Shown here piece by piece: positions 58,929 to 64,000 of a stretch of DNA of 64,000 nt. Position 1 is the first letter of the stretch. Each line of letters opens with the position of its first letter. The position numbers were made by a program, and so were the translations under genes. The notes beneath the pieces were generated by a model, which saw only the letters and a program-made list of their open reading frames with translations, searched no databases and had not been told where the DNA came from. Source of the stretch: Ralstonia sp. 25mfcol4.1 (GTDB taxonomy: Bacteria > Pseudomonadota > Gammaproteobacteria > Burkholderiales > Burkholderiaceae); assembly GCF_900104095.1 (NCBI RefSeq), contig NZ_FNJO01000001.1:1-64000 (forward strand), written 5' to 3'.

Positions 58929-59891
58929 ATGCACACTTGCGCCATGACATCCCCCATGACATCTGGCGCCCCTGCCGCCCAGGGTTTCGACCCCGGCCTG
59001 ATCCTGATGGCCTTTGCGCCAATCTTCGTACTGACGATTGCCTGGGAGGCCTGGTACTGGTCGAAGCGCGACCGCTCGATCTACAGTTGGCGCGACACGC
59101 TGTCGAACGCCACGCTGGCGCTAATGCACCAGGCATCGGACGCCTTCTTTCTCTGGCTGATGATCCGCACGGTCTACACATGGTGCTACGCGCACGGCCT
59201 GCGCGCCATGCCGGAGACGTGGTGGTCGTTTGCGCTGCTGTTGCTGCTGCAGGACTTTCTGTATTACTGGTTCCACCGCGCCAGCCATCGGGTGCGATGG
59301 ATGTGGGCGTCGCACGTTGCCCATCACTCGTCGGAAGGCATGAATTTCTCGACGGCGTTCCGGCAAAGCCTGACCTATCCGATCTCGGGCATGTGGCTCT
59401 TCTGGATTCCGCTGGCTTTTATCGGATTTTCGCCAGACTGGGTCATCCTGGCTGTCGGCCTGAACCTGGCGTTTCAGTTCTGCGTCCATACACGGCTTAG
59501 GCGACGATGGCCGGTCATTGAGAAGATCGTCAATACGCCAAGCGTCCACCGCGTCCATCACGCAAGGAATCCGCAGTACATCGACCGCAACTACGCGGGC
59601 GTGCTGACGGTCTGGGATCGCATGTTCGGCACGTTCGTGCCCGAGCAGGAGGCGCCGCAATACGGCATCACGCGGCAGGTCCGTACTCACAACCCGCTGA
59701 CGCTGACGTTCCACGAATGGCGCGACATGTTTGCCGATGTGTGGCGCGAGCGCGATCTGCGCTACCTCTGGAAGCCGCCGGAATGGCGGGGGCCGCAGGC
59801 TGTCCCGCAGGGTGTCGCTTCGCAGGTTGATCCCCTCTCCCCCAATCCCACGGGCCCATCTTCCGCAAGCGGCCGAGCCGAGCAAACCTAG
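58929..59891 (+). CDS. Fatty-acid hydroxylase/sterol desaturase superfamily membrane protein
   Basis: 320 aa with about four transmembrane segments. The di-iron His clusters are HRASH (116-120), HVAHH (129-133) and HRVHH (207-211), matching the superfamily in order and spacing. These enzymes hydroxylate or desaturate lipids; the precise substrate is unknown. The C-terminal 40 residues are Pro/Ser-rich. The start could also be the ATG at 58944. Convergent with typA. Confidence 0.9.
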   Translation: MHTCAMTSPMTSGAPAAQGFDPGLILMAFAPIFVLTIAWEAWYWSKRDRSIYSWRDTLSNATLALMHQASDAFFLWLMIRTVYTWCYAHGLRAMPETWWSFALLLLLQDFLYYWFHRASHRVRWMWASHVAHHSSEGMNFSTAFRQSLTYPISGMWLFWIPLAFIGFSPDWVILAVGLNLAFQFCVHTRLRRRWPVIEKIVNTPSVHRVHHARNPQYIDRNYAGVLTVWDRMFGTFVPEQEAPQYGITRQVRTHNPLTLTFHEWRDMFADVWRERDLRYLWKPPEWRGPQAVPQGVASQVDPLSPNPTGPSSASGRAEQT

Positions 59892-59913
59892 GGAATTTGT
59901 CCGGCCCCAGCCA

Positions 59914-59943
59914 TAAAAAAACCGCGCCACATGGGCGCGGTCT
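59914..59943. terminator. Bidirectional terminator, hydroxylase-like gene / typA
   Basis: Stem ACCGCGCC (59921-59928) with GGCGCGGT (59934-59941), with an A-run on the left that serves as a T-run for typA on the minus strand. Confidence 0.82.
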
Positions 59944-59979
59944 TCGTTTCCGACCGGCCAGCAGGCCGGATGCCGGAAA

Positions 59980-61800
59980 TCAGTTCGCGTCGCGCGAAGC
60001 ACGCTTGCGCTCGTGCTCCTTCAGGTGACGCTTGCGCAGACGGATGCTCTTCGGCGTGATTTCCACCAGTTCGTCGTCGGCGATGAATTCCACCGCGTAT
60101 TCCAGCGACATCTGGATCGGCGGCACCAGGCGCACCGCTTCGTCGGTACCCGACGCGCGCACGTTGGTCAGCTGCTTGCCCTTGATCGGGTTCACGACCA
60201 GGTCGTTGTCGCGGCTGTGGATGCCGATGATCATGCCTTCGTACAGCGCATCGCCCGGCTTCACGAACATGCGGCCGCGATCCTGCAGCTTCCACAGTGC
60301 GTAGGCCACGGCGTCGCCGTCGTCCTGCGAGATCAGCACGCCGTTGTGGCGCTCGCCCAGGCCGCCTTCGCGCACCGGTGCGTAGTCGTCGAAGATGTGG
60401 CTGATCAGGCCCGTACCGCGGGTCAGCGTCAGGAATTCACCCTGGAAGCCGATCAGGCCACGCGCCGGAATACGGTATTCCAGGCGGGTACGGCCCTTGC
60501 CGTCCGACGCCATGTCGAGCAGCTCGCCCTTGCGGCGGCCCAGCTCTTCCATGACCGAACCCTGGTGGCCGTCTTCGACGTCCACGGTCAGCAGTTCGTA
60601 CGGCTCGTGCTTGACGCCGCCGATGTCCTTGAACACCACGCGCGGACGCGACACGGCCAGCTCGTAGCCTTCGCGGCGCATGTTTTCCAGCAGGATGGTC
60701 AGGTGCAGTTCGCCACGGCCCGACACTTCGAAGATGGTGTCGTCGCCGGTGTCGGCCACGCGCAGCGCCACGTTCGACTTCAGTTCGCGGTCCAGACGCT
60801 CGCGCAGCTGGCGGCTCGTCACGAACTTGCCTTCACGGCCGGCCAGCGGCGACGTGTTGACGCAGAAGTTCATCGTCAGCGTCGGCTCGTCCACCTTCAG
60901 CATCGGCAGCGCGTCCTGGGCTTCCGGGGCGCACACGGTGCAGCCGATGCCCAGTTCCTCGATACCGTTGATCAGCACGATGTCGCCGGCTTCCGCCTCG
61001 GCCACGATTTCGCGCTCCAGGCCGCTGAACTTCAGCACCTGGTTGATGCGGCCCTTGATCGGGTTGCCTTCCGGACCGAACTTCACCACCACGTCCTGCA
61101 GCGGCTTGGCGCGGCCACGCGAGATACGGCCAACGCCGATCTTGCCGACGTAGCTCGAATAGTCCAGCGAGATGATCTGCATCTGCAGCGGGCCGTTCGG
61201 GTCGTCGTTACGCACCGGCACCTTGTCCAGCACGGTCTCGAACAGCGGCTTCATGTCCCCGTCGCGCACGTCTTCGGTCAGGCCGGCGTAGCCGTTCAGG
61301 CCCGAGGCGTAGATCACCGAGAAATCGAGCTGGTCGTCGTTGGCGCCCAGCTTGTCGAACAGGTCGAAGGTCTGGTTGATCACCCAGTCCGGACGGGCGC
61401 CCGGACGGTCGATCTTGTTGATCACGACGATCGGCTTGAGGCCCAGGGCCAGTGCCTTGCGCGTCACGAAACGCGTCTGCGGCATCGGGCCTTCCACGGC
61501 GTCCACCAGCAGCAGCACGCCGTCGACCATCGACAGGACGCGCTCCACTTCACCGCCGAAGTCGGCGTGGCCCGGGGTATCGACAATGTTGATGTGCGTG
61601 CCGTTGTACTCGACGGCACAGTTCTTCGCGAGGATGGTAATCCCGCGTTCCTTTTCCAGGTCGTTCGAGTCCATCACCCGTTCGGCGATTTGCTGGTTGT
61701 CGCGGAAGGTGCCTGCCTGGCGCAGGAGTTGGTCGACCAGGGTGGTCTTGCCATGATCGACGTGAGCGATGATGGCGATATTACGGATGGCGCGGGTCAT
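59980..61800 (-). CDS. typA: Ribosome-associated GTPase TypA/BipA
   Basis: 606 aa, EF-G-like GTPase: G1 [14 protein letters not shown]3 [12 protein letters not shown]4 NKIDRPGAR, then domain II, the EF-G III/V domains and a TypA-specific C-terminal domain ending RKRASRDAN. It helps 50S assembly at low temperature and stress. The start [11 protein letters not shown] at 61800. A single-gene unit divergent from marR. Confidence 0.96.
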   Translation of the reverse strand: MTRAIRNIAIIAHVDHGKTTLVDQLLRQAGTFRDNQQIAERVMDSNDLEKERGITILAKNCAVEYNGTHINIVDTPGHADFGGEVERVLSMVDGVLLLVDAVEGPMPQTRFVTRKALALGLKPIVVINKIDRPGARPDWVINQTFDLFDKLGANDDQLDFSVIYASGLNGYAGLTEDVRDGDMKPLFETVLDKVPVRNDDPNGPLQMQIISLDYSSYVGKIGVGRISRGRAKPLQDVVVKFGPEGNPIKGRINQVLKFSGLEREIVAEAEAGDIVLINGIEELGIGCTVCAPEAQDALPMLKVDEPTLTMNFCVNTSPLAGREGKFVTSRQLRERLDRELKSNVALRVADTGDDTIFEVSGRGELHLTILLENMRREGYELAVSRPRVVFKDIGGVKHEPYELLTVDVEDGHQGSVMEELGRRKGELLDMASDGKGRTRLEYRIPARGLIGFQGEFLTLTRGTGLISHIFDDYAPVREGGLGERHNGVLISQDDGDAVAYALWKLQDRGRMFVKPGDALYEGMIIGIHSRDNDLVVNPIKGKQLTNVRASGTDEAVRLVPPIQMSLEYAVEFIADDELVEITPKSIRLRKRHLKEHERKRASRDAN

Positions 61801-61937
61801 TCGGCGTCCCCTGAAGGCGGAGCTATCGGAAAAAATTAACCCGACATTCTAGCATGTTGCAGCGCAGAACACTCTATCGCTGTTCAGCATAGATCAAGAC
61901 GCGTCATTGCGTTTTCCGCAATAACGAATTTCGGTGC

Positions 61938-61978
61938 TTGAACATCACTTGCTACATGCTTATATTTGCCCAGGCAAA
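61938..61978 (+). promoter_or_regulatory. Promoter and candidate MarR operator
   Basis: TTGAAC (61938-61943), 17-bp spacer, TATATT (61961-61966), overlapped by the palindrome TTTGCC-CA-GGCAAA (61965-61978). The palindrome sits across the -10 downstream edge and transcript start, where a MarR repressor would block RNA polymerase. Start codon at 61996. Confidence 0.6.
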
Positions 61979-61995
61979 GATTGCAGCGACAAGAG

Positions 61996-62511
61996 ATGAC
62001 GTACCCGACACCCCTTTCCCCGCCCGAAGACCTGTTCGACCCGGCCGACTATGAAATCGGCAAGAGCGTCGGCTACCTGCTGTCGCGCGCCAAGAACACG
62101 TTGTCGCAGGGCGTGGAGCAGGAGGTCAGCAGCCTGGACATGACCCAGGCCCAGGCCAGCTGCCTGATGATGCTGGCCAAGGGCGAGGCCACCACGGTGA
62201 CCGACCTGGCCCGCAACCTGAACACCGATGCCGGATCGGTCACGCGCCTGCTGAGCCGCATGGAAAAGCGCGGGCTGATCGCGCGCACGCGCCGCGACGA
62301 CGACCGCCGTGTGGTGGACCTGTCGATCACCCCGGCCGGCCACGCCATGGTCGAGAAGCTGCCGGCCGTGTTCTGCAATGTCATGCGCCGGCACTTCGAG
62401 GGCTTCAGCCATGACGAGGTCGAGGCGCTGCGCGGCATGCTGCTGCGGATCATCGCCAACAACCGCGGCCCGGACCCCGCGGGCTGTCCATTCGAGCGCA
62501 ACACAGGATAG
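61996..62511 (+). CDS. MarR-family transcriptional regulator
   Basis: 171 aa. The winged helix-turn-helix spans VTDLARNLNTDAGSVTRLLSR and the wing RRDDDRRVVDLSI. The family represses efflux or stress genes and is relieved by phenolic ligands. Start at 61996 chosen because family homology begins after MTYPTPLSPP. It is followed after 87 bp by an outer-membrane efflux gene, the typical marR-OMF-emrA-emrB order, so it probably represses that operon. Confidence 0.92.
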   Translation: MTYPTPLSPPEDLFDPADYEIGKSVGYLLSRAKNTLSQGVEQEVSSLDMTQAQASCLMMLAKGEATTVTDLARNLNTDAGSVTRLLSRMEKRGLIARTRRDDDRRVVDLSITPAGHAMVEKLPAVFCNVMRRHFEGFSHDEVEALRGMLLRIIANNRGPDPAGCPFERNTG

Positions 62512-62598
62512 GCGGACCACCCACGACACCGAAGAAGAATTCCAATCGTCAGACACGCCATTCCTGAAATCGCCAGACCGCGTCACAGTTCACACCCT

Positions 62599-64000
62599 AT
62601 GACCACCGCTCATTCTCTTTCCCACCGTGCCAGCCGCGCGGACCAGCTTCGCCGCACGGGCACGCTTGCGCTGACCGTGCTGGCCGCTGCCGTGCTGGCT
62701 GGATGCGCCGCGCTGGGCAATTCGCACAGCACGCAGACCATGACCGACGCCGGCACGCTGGCCTCGCCGCAGACCTTCACCAGTGAACACGGGCAGTGGC
62801 CGTCGCAGGACTGGGTCGACCAGTTCCACGACCCGCAACTTCGTGCGCTGGTGGACGAAGCCATCCAGGGCAATCCGAACCTGCAGGTGGCCTTTGGCCG
62901 CCTGGAAGCCTCGCGCGCGATGGCCGATGCCACGCGTTCGGCGCTCTACCCCGGTGTGGACTTCGAAGGCAGCCTGGTGCGCCAGCGTTTTTCGGAAACC
63001 GACCTGTTCACGGGCACGCCGCTGGCCGGATCGTGGCAGAACCAGTCGCGCCTGCAGCTGGGCCTGTCGTGGGACCTCGATTTCTGGGGCAAGAACCGCG
63101 ACGCGCTGGAAGCCGCACTGTCCGATGACCGTGCGATGGAAGCCGAGACCCAGGCCGCCCGCCTGATGCTGACCACGTCGGTGGCTCGCGGCTACAACCG
63201 CCTGGCCGCGTTGTACGCGCAACGCGACGTGGCCGAACGCGCCATCGCCCAGCGCCGCGACCTGACTGACCTGTCGCGCCAGCGCCTGGCTGCCGGCCTC
63301 GACACCCAGGTGGAAACCACCCAGGCGCGCGGCACCGTGGCCGCCGCCCAGACCGACCTGCAACGCGTTGACGAGGAAATCGCGCTGGCGCGCAACCAGA
63401 TCGCCGCGCTGCTGGGCAAGGGGCCCGACCGCGGCCTGCAGATCACGCGGCCCACGCTGCTGGCCAATGCCACGCCGCAACTGCCCGACGACCTGACCAT
63501 CGGCCTGATCGGCCGCCGGCCGGACATCGTGGCCGCGCGCTGGCGCGTGGAGGCTTCGTCCAAGGACATCACCGTGGCGAAGAAGGAATTCCTGCCCGAT
63601 GTGAAGCTGACCGCCTTTGCGGGCGTGGCCTCGCTCGATCCGTCGAACCTGCTGATGAGCATGAGCCGCACATTCGGCGTGGGGCCGTCGGTGACGCTGC
63701 CGATCTTCCAGGGCGGCCGCCTGCGCGCCAACCTGAAGGGCAAGTACGCGCAGTACGACATCGCGGCGGCCAGCTACAACCAGACGCTGGTCGACGCGCT
63801 GCGCGAGACCGCCGACACCGTGACCAGCATCCGCAGCGTGGACCAGCAGATCCAGACGCAGCGCGAGACGCTGGACCTGGCCGAACATGCCTACGCACTG
63901 TCCACCACGCGCTACAAGGCGGGCCTGGGCACGCAACTGACGGTGCTCAATGCCGAAAGCAACGTATTGCAACAGCGCCGGCTGGCCACCGACCTTCAGG
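62599..64000 (+). CDS. Outer-membrane efflux lipoprotein, RND/EmrAB type (partial)
   Basis: 467 residues are visible and the 3' end is outside the window. A lipobox (VLAGC, about residue 35) and TolC-like duplicated helical barrel (SWDLDFWGKNRDALEAALSD; LDTQVETTQARGTVAAAQTD; GRRPDIVAARW) match the NodT/OprM family. It would form the outer-membrane exit of a multidrug or fatty-acid efflux system whose inner-membrane parts should lie beyond the right edge. No frameshift seen in the visible part. Confidence 0.92.
   Translation, partial: MTTAHSLSHRASRADQLRRTGTLALTVLAAAVLAGCAALGNSHSTQTMTDAGTLASPQTFTSEHGQWPSQDWVDQFHDPQLRALVDEAIQGNPNLQVAFGRLEASRAMADATRSALYPGVDFEGSLVRQRFSETDLFTGTPLAGSWQNQSRLQLGLSWDLDFWGKNRDALEAALSDDRAMEAETQAARLMLTTSVARGYNRLAALYAQRDVAERAIAQRRDLTDLSRQRLAAGLDTQVETTQARGTVAAAQTDLQRVDEEIALARNQIAALLGKGPDRGLQITRPTLLANATPQLPDDLTIGLIGRRPDIVAARWRVEASSKDITVAKKEFLPDVKLTAFAGVASLDPSNLLMSMSRTFGVGPSVTLPIFQGGRLRANLKGKYAQYDIAAASYNQTLVDALRETADTVTSIRSVDQQIQTQRETLDLAEHAYALSTTRYKAGLGTQLTVLNAESNVLQQRRLATDLQ

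Overview
The window looks like the chromosome of a Cupriavidus- or Ralstonia-type betaproteobacterium (Burkholderiaceae). Support comes from the uniformly GC-rich coding sequence, a 3-hydroxybutyrate-oligomer hydrolase of the polyhydroxybutyrate accumulators, and gene orders usual in this group: alaA-hom-thrC-moeA-moaD-moaE, rpsF-priB-rpsR-rplI-dnaB, bcp-phoH, and a DUF47-pit pair. Genus is inferred from content only; no rRNA gene is present.

Layout. 1-0.5 kb: the edge of an IS3-family insertion sequence. 0.5-6.3 kb: glyoxylate shunt, with malate synthase (aceB) and isocitrate lyase (aceA) around a haloacid dehalogenase, a LysR regulator and a universal stress protein; a perfect FNR/Anr-type palindrome lies upstream of aceA. 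6.3-10 kb: an epoxide-hydrolase-like enzyme, a gamma-glutamylcyclotransferase-like protein and a LytS/LytTR (AlgZ/AlgR-like) two-component pair. 10.3-21.4 kb: a large sulfur-acquisition block on the minus strand, sbp, ssuADCB, a degenerate EAL protein, a small hydrolase, cysTWA and cysB. A 42-bp motif with the same internal spacing precedes both sbp and cysT and is probably the CysB-responsive element. 21.7-27.5 kb: gamma-glutamyltransferase, OsmC protein and ClpB with a sigma-32 promoter. 27.5-36.6 kb: the 3HB-oligomer hydrolase, crcB, molybdopterin genes (moaE, moaD, moeA) and threonine/alanine genes (thrC, hom, alaA).

36.7-39.7 kb: a group II intron with an HNH-bearing reverse transcriptase/maturase, inserted in sense orientation in the apparent leader of alaA-hom-thrC. 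Its 3' end is clear; its 5' end has two candidates. 39.9-46.2 kb: an Mth938-like protein, peroxiredoxin Bcp, PhoH, a secreted protein, an NlpC/P60 lipoprotein, and the Pit phosphate transporter with its DUF47 partner. 46.4-51.7 kb: dnaB, the rplI-rpsR-priB-rpsF ribosomal operon, asparaginase, lexA with two SOS boxes and a 57-aa conserved-looking gene. 51.7-55.1 kb is gene-poor, with tRNA-His, several small unknown genes and many intrinsic terminators. 55.2-64 kb: FMN reductase, 3-hydroxyisobutyryl-CoA hydrolase-like protein, a chemoreceptor, a fatty-acid-hydroxylase-superfamily membrane protein, TypA/BipA, and a MarR regulator followed by the start of an RND/EmrAB-type outer-membrane efflux component that runs off the window.

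Most of the window is ordinary housekeeping chromosome. The least explained parts are the shared sulfur-regulon motif, the inactive-looking EAL protein inside the sulfur block, the intron in an amino-acid operon leader with an ambiguous 620-bp 5' segment, and the cluster of tiny genes around tRNA-His.
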